Of a stretch of 64,000 nucleotides of DNA, positions 22,570 through 33,805 are shown piece after piece. Within the stretch, counting starts at the first letter, position 1, and the number at the start of each line of letters is the position of its first letter. This DNA is from Tragulus kanchil. Its lineage: Eukaryota > Chordata > Mammalia > Artiodactyla > Tragulidae. The notes below the pieces were generated by a model. That model worked only from the letters and a program-made list of their open reading frames with translations, was not told where the DNA came from and searched no databases. Where the stretch lies: NCBI GenBank assembly GCA_022376925.1, contig JAIOJX010000025.1:96313608-96377607 (forward strand), in the 5' to 3' direction. A program made the translations under genes and the position numbers.

Positions 22570-23633
22570 CATGAGTAAATGTTGAGTTTTGTCAAAATTG
22601 TTTCTGTATTTATTGAGATAATCATATGATTTTTATTTTTTGTTTTGTTAATGTGGTGCTTTATGTTGATTGATTTGCAGGTATTGAATCATCCTTGCAT
22701 TCCTGGAATGAGTCTCATTTCACCATGGTATATTTAATTTCTTTTTAAATTCAATATACTAATATTGTGTTGACAATTTTTGCATCTATGTTCATCAGTG
22801 ACATTACAATTTTCTTATTTTGTAGTGTCTTTATTGGGTTTTGGTATTAAGGTAATGCTGACCTTATAGAATGAGCTTGAGAGTATTTCTTACTCTTCAG
22901 CTTCAGTTTTAAAATAGTTTGAGGATAGGTGTTAATTCTGAAATATTTGATATAATTCACCTGTGAAGTCATATGGTCTTGGACTTTTTTTATTGGGAAT
23001 TTTTGAGTACTGATTCAGTTTCATTACTAGTAATCAGTCTCTTCATATTTTCTATTTTTTCCTGATTCGGTCTTGGGAGATTACATGTTTCTAGGAATTT
23101 ATCCATTTTTGAAGTTGTGCAATTTATTGGCACAGAGTTGTTTGTATAATCTCTTATTATATTTTGTATTTCTGTCATGTCATTTAAACTACTTGATGCA
23201 ATGGAAAATGGGATTGCTTACTTAATTTCTCTTTCTGATCTTTAAATGTTAGTGTATAAAAATGCAATAGATATTGTGTGTATTTATTTTGTATCCTGTG
23301 ATTTTGCCAAATTCATTGATGACCTCTAATAGTTTTCTAGTAGTGTCTTTAGGATTTTCTATGTATAGTATCATGTCATCTGCAAACAATGACAGTTTTG
23401 CTTCTTTTCTGTTTGGATTCATTTTCTTTTCCTTCTTGGACTGCTGTGACTAGGACTTCCTAAACCATGTTGAATAAAAGTAGTGAGAGTGGACATCTTT
23501 GTTTTCTTCCTGGTCTTAGAGGTAATATTTTCAGCTTTCACTGTCGAGTATGATGTCAGCTGTGGATTTGACATATATGAACTTTATTATGTAGATTTAG
23601 GTTCTCTCTGTACCTACTTTCTGGGTAGTTTAT

Positions 23634-23681
<48 letters not shown>

Positions 23682-24296
23682 TGAGTAAATGTTGAGTTTT
23701 GTCAAAATTGTTTCTGTATTTATTGAGATAATCATATGATTTTTATTTTTTGTTTTGTTAATGTGGTGCTTTATGTTGATTGATTTGCAGGTATTGAATC
23801 ATCCTTGCATTCCTGGAATGAGTCTCATTTCACCATGGTATATTTAATTTCTTTTTAAATTCAATATACTAATATTGTGTTGACAATTTTTGCATCTATG
23901 TTCATCAGTGACATTACAATTTTCTTATTTTGTAGTGTCTTTATTGGGTTTTGGTATTAAGGTAATGCTGACCTTATAGAATGAGCTTGAGAGTATTTCT
24001 TACTCTTCAGCTTCAGTTTTAAAATAGTTTGAGGATAGGTGTTAATTCTGAAATATTTGATATAATTCACCTGTGAAGTCATATGGTCTTGGACTTTTTT
24101 TATTGGGAATTTTTGAGTACTGATTCAGTTTCATTACTAGTAATCAGTCTCTTCATATTTTCTATTTTTTCCTGATTCGGTCTTGGGAGATTACATGTTT
24201 CTAGGAATTTATCCATTTTTTGAAGTTGTGCAATTTATTGGCACAGAGTTGTTTGTATAATCTCTTATTATATTTTGTATTTCTGTCATGTCATTT
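22071..24296. repeat. Head-to-tail 1.12-kb duplication D8
   Basis: Copy 1 is 22071-23185 and copy 2 is 23189-24296. Overlaps D7 and D9, so about 380 and 338 bases are read three times. The TA microsatellite inside differs in length and interruption between copies. Confidence 0.93.
22524..22570. repeat. (TA)n microsatellite
   Basis: TA run with one interrupting c in this copy; its duplicate at about 23643-23679 lacks the interruption and is shorter. Confidence 0.9.
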
Positions 24297-26199
24297 GTAA
24301 CTTCTCTTTAATTTCTAATTTATTTGGTCCCCTATTTTTTCTTAATGAATTTGACTAAAGATTGATTAACTTCATCTTTTTTTTAAGGGACCAGCTCTCA
24401 GTTTCATTTATCTTTGCTATTGGTTTTTAGTCTTTATTTAATTTCCACTCTGCTCTTTATTATTTTTTTCCTTCCATTAGCTTGGTACACTGTTAGTTCT
24501 TATTTTTCTAGCTTTTTTAGGTTTAAGGTTAGATTATTTATTTCAGTTGCTATTTTCTGAGGTAGGTCTATATTGCTATAAACTTCCCTCTTAGAAGTTC
24601 TTTTTCTGTGTCCCTTAGAATTTGGAACGTTGTGCTTCCATTTACCTTCGTCTCAGACTTTCTTCATTTTCTCTTTGTTTTCTTTGTTGACTCATTGGTT
24701 GTTTACTAGTATGCTGTTTAGCCAGCATATGTTTGTGGATTTTTTTTTTTTGCAGTTTTTTCCCTTGTAGCTGATTTTGAGTCCTCTGTCCTGCCATTTA
24801 TTCTCTCCAGTGTTTTTTCTCATTCACCTAGTCAATGATTTTTAACTTCTTCACTTATAAAAGGTGTCAGTGTTTTCTTTTCTTTTTTTTTTTAAATTAT
24901 TTATTTATTTATGGCCATGCTGGGTTTTTGTCGCTGTGCAGGCTTTTCATTGCAGTGGTTTCTCTTGTTGGGGAGCACAGGCCCTAGGGCATGTGGGCTT
25001 CAGTAGATGCAGCACACTGGCTTAGTTGCTGTGCAGTATGTGGGATCTTCCCAGACCAGGGATCTCTCCTGTTGGGGAGGAAACCCCTGCAGGATAAGGT
25101 ATGCTGACCTTATAGAATGAGCTTGAGAGTATTTCTTACTCTTCAGCTTCAGTTTTAAAATAGTTTGAGGATAGGTGTTAATTCTGAAATATTTGATATA
25201 ATTCACCTGTGAAGTCATATGGTCTTGGACTTTTTTTATTGGGAATTTTTGAGTACTGATTCAGTTTCATTACTAGTAATCAGTCTCTTCATATTTTCTA
25301 TTTTTTCCTGATTCGGTCTTGGGAGATTACATGTTTCTAGGAATTTATCCATTTTTGAAGTTGTGCAATTTATTGGCACAGAGTTGTTTGTATAATCTCT
25401 TATTATATTTTGTATTTCTGTCATGTCATTTGTAACTTCTCTTTAATTTCTAATTTATTTGGTCCCCTATTTTTTCTTAATGAATTTGACTAAAGATTGA
25501 TTAACTTCATCTTTTTTTTAAGGGACCAGCTCTCAGTTTCATTTATCTTTGCTATTGGTTTTTAGTCTTTATTTAATTTCCACTCTGCTCTTTATTATTT
25601 TTTTCCTTCCATTAGCTTGGTACACTGTTAGTTCTTATTTTTCTAGCTTTTTTAGGTTTAAGGTTAGATTATTTATTTCAGTTGCTATTTTCTGAGGTAG
25701 GTCTATATTGCTATAAACTTCCCTCTTAGAAGTTCTTTTTCTGTGTCCCTTAGAATTTGGAACGTTGTGCTTCCATTTACCTTCGTCTCAGACTTTCTTC
25801 ATTTTCTCTTTGTTTTCTTTGTTGACTCATTGGTTGTTTACTAGTATGCTGTTTAGCCAGCATATGTTTGTGGATTTTTTTTTTTTGCAGTTTTTTCCCT
25901 TGTAGCTGATTTTGAGTCCTCTGTCCTGCCATTTATTCTCTCCAGTGTTTTTTCTCATTCACCTAGTCAATGATTTTTAACTTCTTCACTTATAAAAGGT
26001 GTCAGTGTTTTCTTTTCTTTTTTTTTTTAAATTATTTATTTATTTATGGCCATGCTGGGTTTTTGTCGCTGTGCAGGCTTTTCATTGCAGTGGTTTCTCT
26101 TGTTGGGGAGCACAGGCCCTAGGGCATGTGGGCTTCAGTAGATGCAGCACACTGGCTTAGTTGCTGTGCAGTATGTGGGATCTTCCCAGACCAGGGATC
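23959..26199. repeat. Head-to-tail 1.14-kb duplication D9
   Basis: Copy 1 is 23959-25064 and copy 2 is 25096-26199. Copy 1 stops inside a SINE and is followed by 31 bases of filler (25065-25095); copy 2 carries the SINE to its proper end. Confidence 0.92.
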
Positions 26200-26259
26200 G
26201 AACCCTCGTCTCCTGCATTGGCAGGCAGATTCTTTCCCACTGAGCCACTAGGGAAGCCC
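26014..26259 (-). mobile_element. tRNA-derived SINE (CHR-related, longer-standing type)
   Basis: 15-bp duplication gtgtcagtgttttct at 25999-26013 and 26260-26274. The tRNA-like head has a B-box-like 'gatcgaaccctcgtc' (plus strand). Its body differs from the G-rich SINEs above. The truncated re-read copy is 24879-25064. Confidence 0.85.
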
Positions 26260-26461
26260 GTGTCAGTGTTTTCTACCTCTTACTTTGTGTTTGAGATACT
26301 ATTGTAGGTATTAAACATGCTTACCAAAGTGTCTGAAACATAACAAGTACCCTGTAAGTGGTGGATTTTCTTTTTTTCCCCTTTGGTTTACATTATCAGT
26401 AAAAATGAGAGATTCAATAAATCTGTATTGAATAAAGTAGAATCATGAGACATTTTTCTAC

Positions 26462-26640
26462 ACAGTTGGCAAAAGACTGCTTGCAGGCTCAACACCTGTT
26501 TTTTTTTTTTTTAAATAAAATCTTATTAGAACATAGCTATGTTCATTTGTGTATTGTCATCATTGTGATTGCATTACAATGGCAGATTGAATAGTTGTAG
26601 CAGACCCCAATGCAAGCTTAAAAATACTTACTGTGTGTGT
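26462..26640. mobile_element. hAT-type DNA transposon fragment
   Basis: Degenerate match to a common mammalian hAT/Charlie-type repeat: 'aaataaaatcttattagaac', 'acatagctatgttcatttg', 'caatggcagattgaatagtt'. Exact family not assigned. Confidence 0.5.
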
Positions 26641-26774
26641 TTGAAGAAGCTTGTCTGTCTCTGTTGTACTATTTAGAAGCAATGACTTGTCAAGATCGAG
26701 CTCACTGCCAAGCCTATTAAGACTTGTATATACTGTAGTATATATATGTAATATATATATCTGCATTAAATCTT

Positions 26775-26820
26775 CTATTATACTATCCCAGATAGTATAA
26801 TATCCCAGATAGTATAATAG
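26775..26820. repeat. Perfect 13-bp inverted repeat with internal tandem unit
   Basis: Left arm ctattatactatc (26775-26787) and right arm gatagtataatag (26808-26820) are exact reverse complements. Between them gatagtataat occurs again (26791-26801), so two alternative hairpins are possible. Confidence 0.8.
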
Positions 26821-26840
26821 ATACACTATCTGGGAATTTA

Positions 26841-27399
26841 CATTTTAAAGTAATCATCTTAATTACTTTCCCTTCATTCCCTCATTAACCTACAGGCTTT
26901 CAATTGTCCTAAACCCTCTATAGCACACCAGCTGTTCAAATGGAACACTTCTCAACCACCCTTTTATGTCCTGCAAGATTAACCTTTTTTTTTTTTTGCT
27001 AGATCTCTTATTTTTAATTATCATATTATCTTTATATCTTTTATTCTTTTTCCTTTATTTCAGTTTTTTTCTTCAAACAAAAACAAAATTCCCCCAATAA
27101 AATAATACACATGCATTCAACCAATTTCCTAATTGTGTCACATCATTTCTAAGTTGTCTGTCATTCTGAAATCTGTTGACCTCTTTTTCATTTTAACTGC
27201 TGCTGCCCTAGCTTATATATTCATTTTTCATTTTTGGATGTTTTCCCTAATCTGGGCATGTATTTCCATTCCATTCTTATTTCCCACTATACTGTTTATA
27301 CACTTTAAGTTCTTAATTATTGAGTCTCTACAAATATTTCACACTCTCCACACCTCCTTGCCTTCATTTCTATGATTTATGATTGGTTCTGGAGGTCTG
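26841..27399. other. AT-rich stretch, nothing recognised
   Basis: T- and A-rich; the plus frame 27133-27375 is hydrophobic by base composition. Might be degraded L2 upstream of the next entry, but similarity is too weak. Confidence 0.4.
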
Positions 27400-27712
27400 T
27401 CAATTTCTCATTCCTCTACCCATCCCTGCTCATTCCTCAAGTCTTGACTCAAGCTATTTCTCTTACCAGATTTATATCACTAATCCTCCAAGCAATGTTT
27501 CCTTTCTGCTTTAGATAACCGGAGCTCCTGTAGTATATTAGAATGCTGATCTGATTTTTAATCAGTTGAATTCTTTTTTAAAATGTATATCTCTGTCACT
27601 GGATTATAATGCACTTGAGGGTAAGTGTGATACTTCACTTAGCTTTGTACTTGATGTGGTGCCCAGCACAAAAGCATATCCAGTCAAACTGTTAAATAAA
27701 GGAGCAAATTTA
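27400..27712 (+). mobile_element. L2 LINE 3' tail
   Basis: Degenerate L2 3' end in order: 'ggattataatgcacttgagg', then a 'gtggtgcccagcacaaaagc' block, then 'gttaaataaaggagc'. Old copy. Confidence 0.6.
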
Positions 27713-27727
27713 AATAGGTTCAAAATA

Positions 27728-30024
27728 AGTTTAATCAAATTGTGAATAATTGCTCAGGCATACTTTTTTTGAGTTTGAGGACACAGTGAAACAGCCATAG
27801 CCACCCACACAAACACTCAAGACTCTTTGACAGAGCTGTTGCCGACCTCAGATGACAAATTTTTATATCCGTAAATAATACTGAGCAAGCTGCTCTGTGA
27901 ATATTCCTTTCTCGTTCAAGGAGTGAGTAAGCCAAAGATGTTAAAATACAGAGAAAAGTCATTATCTGTAGGATGATGGTTTAAAAATCTTGAGCTTGGC
28001 CAAAAAAAGGTAGTTTACTCATAAAGTTTTCCTCTGCTTATCTTGAATTGTATAAAAACCTCATGATCAAAGAGTCAGCTAATCATTGTCCCCTGAAGAG
28101 TACATGACGTTTGGTTATATATCACATAATCATCTTTACAAAGAAAGTTTCTATAAATACCATTCCACAGATGGGTCAATCCAATACCCATAAACATTGA
28201 AAAAGAAGTCTAGGTCTTATAGGAAATCTGTAAGAATGAAGGATATACAAAATTCATTTCCTGCGTCAGCTGCTCTGACTATAAAAATAACTTCATGAGC
28301 TCTCACTGGAGAGCTGGAAAACAAACAAAGGAGACTCTGAAAGTGGTGGGCATGAGAAACAATAGAGTATCTGTGCTTCAGGCTACTGGACACCTAAGAG
28401 CCCCAGCCAAGACCCCGTGCTCAGGAGAGATAACGACTTTGGGTATGCTTCCTGAGGAAGGTGGGGCTAGTCCAACATCGGCTGAGAGAGTCTGCAGTAA
28501 AGCCCAGGTGTTTGGGGATACATGGATGGACTTCTGATTGCTATTTCGTTTGAGACTACTGAAACTGATCTGACCTCAGAGTGTACTACAGTCAGTAACT
28601 ACAATAAAGTATGATTTATATGTTGGCAAGGTAATGCTCAAAATCCATCCAGCTAGACTTCAACAATATGTGAATCCAGAACTTTCAGATGTACAAGCTG
28701 GATATAAAAAAGGCAGAGGAACCAGAGATTAAATTGCCAGCATCCATTGGATCATAGAAAAAGCTAGAGAATTCCAGAAAAAATATCTACTTCTGTTTCA
28801 TTGACTATGCTAAAGCCTTTGACTATGTGGATCACAATAAACTGTGGGAAATTCTGAAAGAGATGGGAATACCATTACTTGTATACAAAAAGTTTAATCA
28901 AAATTGCTCAGGCATTTTTGAGTTTGAGGACACAGTGAAACAGCCATAGCCACCCACACAAACACTCAAGACTCTTTGACAGAGCTGTTGCCGACCTCAG
29001 ATGACAAATTTTTATATCCGTAAATAATACTGAGCAAGCTGCTCTGTGAATATTCCTTTCTCGTTCAAGGAGTGAGTAAGCCAAAGATGTTAAAATACAG
29101 AGAAAAGTCATTATCTGTAGGATGATGGTTTAAAAATCTTGAGCTTGGCCAAAAAAAGGTAGTTTACTCATAAAGTTTTCCTCTGCTTATCTTGAATTGT
29201 ATAAAAGCCTGATGATCAGAGAGTCAGCTAAGCATTGTCGCCTGAAGGGTACATGACGTTTGGTTATATATCACATAATCATCTTTACAAAGAAAGTTTC
29301 TATAAATACCATTCCACAGATGGGTCAATCCAATACCCATAAACATTGAAAAAGAAGTCTAGGTCTTATAGGAAATCTGTAAGAATGAAGGATATACAAA
29401 ATTCATTTCCTGCGTCAGCTGCTCTGACTATAAAAATAACTTCATGAGCTCTCACTGGAGAGCTGGAAAACAAACAAAGGAGACTCTGAAAGTGGTGGGC
29501 ATGAGAAACAATAGAGTATCTGTGCTTCAGGCTACTGGACACCTAAGAGCCCCAGCCAAGACCCCGTGCTCAGGAGAGATAACGACTTTGGGTATGCTTC
29601 CTGAGGAAGGTGGGGCTAGTCCAACATCGGCTGAGAGAGTCTGCAGTAAAGCCCAGGTGTTTGGGGATACATGGATGGACTTCTGATTGCTATTTCGTTT
29701 GAGACTACTGAAACTGATCTGACCTCAGAGTGTACTACAGTCAGTAACTACAATAAAGTATGATTTATATGTTGGCAAGGTAATGCTCAAAATCCATCCA
29801 GCTAGACTTCAACAATATGTGAATCCAGAACTTTCAGATGTACAAGCTGGATATAAAAAAGGCAGAGGAACCAGAGATTAAATTGCCAGCATCCATTGGA
29901 TCATAGAAAAAGCTAGAGAATTCCAGAAAAAATATCTACTTCTGTTTCATTGACTATGCTAAAGCCTTTGACTATGTGGATCACAATAAACTGTGGGAAA
30001 TTCTGAAAGAGATGGGAATACCAT
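27728..30024. repeat. Head-to-tail 1.16-kb duplication D10
   Basis: Copy 1 is 27728-28875 and copy 2 is 28891-30024. The join contains acttgtatacaaa (28878-28890), which belongs further downstream in BovB (about 30048). Copy 2 lacks a few bases near its start. A cluster of six substitutions separates the copies near 28057-28105 versus 29203-29251. Confidence 0.9.
27737..28595 (+). mobile_element. LTR-like block, family unresolved
   Basis: Features that fit an LTR: a TATA box near 28051 (and another near 28280), an AGTAAA followed by a g/t-rich stretch near 28497-28515, and a plausible TG...CA extent. No flanking target-site duplication was found, and identity with a known ruminant LTR rests only on a general impression. 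Re-read at about 28900-29740. Confidence 0.35.
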
Positions 30025-32099
30025 ACCACCTTACCTGCCTCCTAATAAACTTGTATACAAATCAAGAGGCAACTGTTAGAACCAGTCATGGAACAACAAA
30101 CTGGTTCAATATACATCAAGGCTGTATAATTTCACCCTGCTTATTTAACTTATATGTAGAATGCATCATGCAGAATATCAAACTGGATGAAGCAAAATCT
30201 AGAATCAAGATTTCCAGGAGAAATATCAATAACCTCAGATATGCAGATGACACTGACCTAATGGGAGACAGTGAAGAGGAACTAAAGAACCTTTGATGAA
30301 GGTAAAAGAAGAGAGTAAAAAAGCTGGCTTAGAACTCAACATTCAAAGAGCTAAGATCAAAAAATAAATGAATAACTAAAAGCTATGATCATGGATCTGG
30401 TCCCATTATTTCATGGAAAATGTATAGGCAAACAATGGAAACGGTGACAGACTTTATTTTCTGGGACTCCAAAATTACTGCAGTCATGAAATTAAAAGAT
30501 GTTTGCTCCTTGGAAAAAAAGCTATGACAAACCTAGACAGTGTATTAAAAAAGCAGAGACATCACCTTGCCAACAAGGTCAATCTTGGTAAAAGCTATGA
30601 TTTTCCCACAATCATATGTGTATGTGAAATTTGGACTGTAAAAAAGGCTGAGCACCAAAGAATTGATACATTCAAACTGTGGTGCTGGAGGGAACTCCTG
30701 AGAGTCCCTTGGACAGCAAGGAAATCAAACCAGTCACTCAATCCTAAGGGAAATCAACCCTAAATATTTATTGGAAGGCTTGATACTGAAGCTGAAGGTC
30801 AAATACTTTGGCCACCTGATGCGAAGAGATGACTCACTGGAAAAGATCCTGTTGCTGGGGAGGATTGAGTGCAGAAGGAAAAGCAGGTGACTGAGGATGA
30901 GATAGTTGGATGGCATCATTGACTCAATAGATGTGAGTTTTAGCAAACCCCAGGAGACAATGAAGGACAAGGAAGCCTGGTGTGGTGTAGTCTAGTCTAC
31001 TGGGTTGCAAAGAGCTGGACATGACTGGGTGACTGAACAAAAAAAAAATGATGGGAAATTTCTGAAAGAGATGGGAATACCATACCACCTTACCTGCCTC
31101 CTAATAAACTTGTATACAAATCAAGAGGCAACTGTTAGAACCAGTCATGGAACAACAAACTGGTTCAATATACATCAAGGCTGTATAATTTCACCCTGCT
31201 TATTTAACTTATATGTAGAATGCATCATGCAGAATATCAAACTGGATGAAGCAAAATCTAGAATCAAGATTTCCAGGAGAAATATCAATAACCTCAGATA
31301 TGCAGATGACACTGACCTAATGGGAGACAGTGAAGAGGAACTAAAGAACCTTTGATGAAGGTAAAAGAAGAGAGTAAAAAAGCTGGCTTAGAACTCAACA
31401 TTCAAAGAGCTAAGATCAAAAAATAAATGAATAACTAAAAGCTATGATCATGGATCTGGTCCCATTATTTCATGGAAAATGTATAGGCAAACAATGGAAA
31501 CGGTGACAGACTTTATTTTCTGGGACTCCAAAATTACTGCAGTCATGAAATTAAAAGATGTTTGCTCCTTGGAAAAAAAGCTATGACAAACCTAGACAGT
31601 GTATTAAAAAAGCAGAGACATCACCTTGCCAACAAGGTCAATCTTGGTAAAAGCTATGATTTTCCCACAATCATATGTGTATGTGAAATTTGGACTGTAA
31701 AAAAGGCTGAGCACCAAAGAATTGATACATTCAAACTGTGGTGCTGGAGAAGACTTTTTAGAGTCCCTTGGACAGCAAGGAAATCAAACCAGTCACTCAA
31801 TCCTAAGGGAAATCAACCCTAAATATTTATTGGAAGGCTTGATACTGAAGCTGAAGGTCAAATACTTTGGCCACCTGATGCGAAGAGATGACTCACTGGA
31901 AAAGATCCTGTTGCTGGGGAGGATTGAGTGCAGAAGGAAAAGCAGGTGACTGAGGATGAGATAGTTGGATGGCATCATTGACTCAATAGATGTGAGTTTT
32001 AGCAAACCCCAGGAGACAATGAAGGACAAGGAAGCCTGGTGTGGTGTAGTCTAGTCTACTGGGTTGCAAAGAGCTGGACATGACTGGGTGACTGAACAA
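28622..32099 (+). mobile_element. BovB (RTE) fragment, sense, with reverse-transcriptase remnant
   Basis: Plus-strand BovB from the middle of the reverse transcriptase to the 3' end. The frame 29976-30296 keeps palm-domain sequence including the catalytic YADD box (30240-30251; again at 31299-31310), then stops by a frameshift. Later frames (30503-30763) contain the C-terminal GWP-less RTE tail. 5' truncated and defective. aaagtat occurs before the start (near 29755) and after the end (32102), a possible short target duplication. D10 and D11 inflate its length; the true fragment is about 1.3 kb. Confidence 0.85.
29994..32099. repeat. Head-to-tail 1.06-kb duplication D11
   Basis: Copy 1 is 29994-31040 and copy 2 is 31052-32099, with an A-rich filler (31041-31051) at the join. 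The copies differ in a short cluster at 30690-30700 versus 31749-31759. Confidence 0.92.
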
Positions 32100-32154
32100 C
32101 AAAGTATAAAGGTAGAGTCATTTGTAAAATGCAATAACAATGCTAAACTCATTT

Positions 32155-32245
32155 TTTATTTGAGAAAATCAAGGCTGAATATTTTTCCAGGGTCATGTAG
32201 CTAGAAAATGTCATAGCCAGGATTTGAACACAGCTTCTGTTTTAC
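32155..32245 (-). mobile_element. MIR fragment
   Basis: Minus-strand MIR-like order ('gtcatgtagctagaaaatg', 'gccaggatttgaacacag'). Confidence 0.55.
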
Positions 32246-32310
32246 TTATACATGTATTTTTAGTCAATATATAAATCTGCATTTCTGAGACATCTATCTA
32301 CAAATGCATT

Positions 32311-32372
<62 letters not shown>

Positions 32373-32390
32373 TATGTATACACACACATA
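32311..32390. repeat. Compound (TA)n(TG)n microsatellite
   Basis: TA run then TG run then mixed TATG and CA repeats; frames through it are low-complexity. Confidence 0.9.
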
Positions 32391-32509
32391 TGTTACATAA
32401 ACACATATATTATTTGCAGTGTGTGGTAAAAATTTAAGGGGCTCGGCACATAGAGGGAACTCAGGAATCTTTGATCTCTGTTTATGATTAAGGAGCCTGT
32501 ATTGCTTGA

Positions 32510-32990
32510 CTTTTGCCATGTAAAAAATTGCCCCAATTTAATGGCTTAAAATAGCAACCATTTATTCCTTCATAGTTTCTTTGGGTCAGAAATCTGAGAA
32601 AGATTTATTGGATACTTCTGGTTCAAGATTTTTCATGAGATTGCAGTCAAGCTTTGACTGGGGTTGTGCTCTCATCTAGGATATAGACTTGGAAGAGCTT
32701 CTGCTTCCAGCTCACTTGTGTGGTTGTTGGCACGCTGCCATCTTTCAACACATGGCTCTCTTCACAGAGTTGCTTCACAGCATGACAGTCTGGCAAACAG
32801 TCTAAGAACAAGCAAATGAGAGCACCTCAAGACAATTTCTGCTATAGTCTATTCATTAGAAGTGAGTTATGAAGTCCAACCCTCACTGAAGTGGAGAAGA
32901 GTTACTTGGGAGCATATCAGGAGATGTGGATTATTGGACCATCTTGCATGCTTACTATGGGAGATGTTTCTTATCCTTCTTATCATCAGC
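32510..32990. mobile_element. Ancient interspersed repeat, family unassigned
   Basis: Blocks familiar from a widespread mammalian repeat: 'aatggcttaaaatagcaacc', 'atttattccttcatagtttc', 'gggtcagaaatctgag', 'ggttgttggca', 'attcattagaagtgagt'. I cannot name the family with certainty. Confidence 0.5.
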
Positions 32991-33141
32991 CTTTTTAAGA
33001 CCATGTTCAGTTTCCTGGACTGAGGAATACTCATGTTTAGAGTATTGAGGAATCACTACTATAGGCATCAGACATAAGTCAGTGCAGTATGGCATTGCAG
33101 CTTATCATTCTAGGAAAAACTCTTAGCTCTTATTTGTTTCT

Positions 33142-33489
33142 TTTTTTTTTTAAGTTTTATTTATTTATTTATTTTTGGCTATTATGGGTTTTCACTGCTG
33201 CCACAGACTCTAGTTGCAGGGAGCTGGGGATTCTCTCTAGTTGAGGTGAATAAGCTTCTTGTTGTGATGACTTGTTGTGGAACTCCAACTCTAGGGATCA
33301 CGGGCTTTGGTAGTTGCGGCACATGGCCTCAATAGTTGCAGCTCTGAGGCTTTAGAGCACAGGCTCAATAGTTGTGGCTCATGAGTTTAGTTGCTTTGCA
33401 GCATGTGGGATCTTCCTGGATCAGGGATCGAACCCATGTCCCCTGCATTGGCAGGCGAATTCTTTACCTCTGAGTTACCAGGGAAGCCT
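33142..33489 (-). mobile_element. CHR-type SINE with extended body
   Basis: 14-bp duplication tcttatttgtttct at 33128-33141 and 33490-33503. tRNA-like head ('gatcgaacccatgtcccctg' on the plus strand) followed by a body of about 280 bp, longer than the other SINEs because of internal duplicated 'agttg' segments. Confidence 0.85.
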
Positions 33490-33689
33490 TCTTATTTGTT
33501 TCTGATGATAGATCTGTAAGTGTAAAATATTCTGTTAACATTAGTAAATTAGGCCATAGTTATTACAATTGTCTGTGGAAGAGGCACAATAATATTTACC
33601 TAACATTACACTTGGTGAAGTGTTAAAAAGACATATGTTTAGTAGATATTGTTAAGGGCAAAATTTGCAATAAGAAAATAGGTAATGCA

Positions 33690-33800
33690 GCATGAATTAG
33701 AAGACTGGGAACTAAATCTTGTCCTTGTGTGGCTATATTATTTAATCTCTCCGGTTCTCCAGTTTCCTTATCTGTATAATGAGGGAACTGAGCAAGAACA
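33690..33800 (+). mobile_element. MIR fragment
   Basis: Weak MIR order ('tgtggctatattatttaatc' then 'agtttccttatctgtataatg'). Confidence 0.5.
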
Positions 33801-33805
33801 GGAGT

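Larger units (their letters stand above)
15755..26275 (-). mobile_element. Minus-strand L1 nest with inserted elements
   Basis: Minus-strand L1 sequence runs from 3' UTR (15755-15953, 16349-16585) into ORF2 (16668-16756, 18445-18619, 20020 onward to about 24863/25998). It is interrupted by a SINE, a mariner MITE, a BovB fragment, another SINE and a last SINE. Duplications D6-D9 are superimposed. ORF2-derived frames are short and broken (for example minus 20601-20789 and 22990-23178, whose MDKFLETCNLP stretch resembles the ORF2 region before the reverse transcriptase). Defective. Confidence 0.7.

Noticed and set aside
30503..30763. Possible independent host gene downstream of the reverse transcriptase frame
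   Set aside because: Sequence is the C-terminal part of BovB ORF2, frameshifted.
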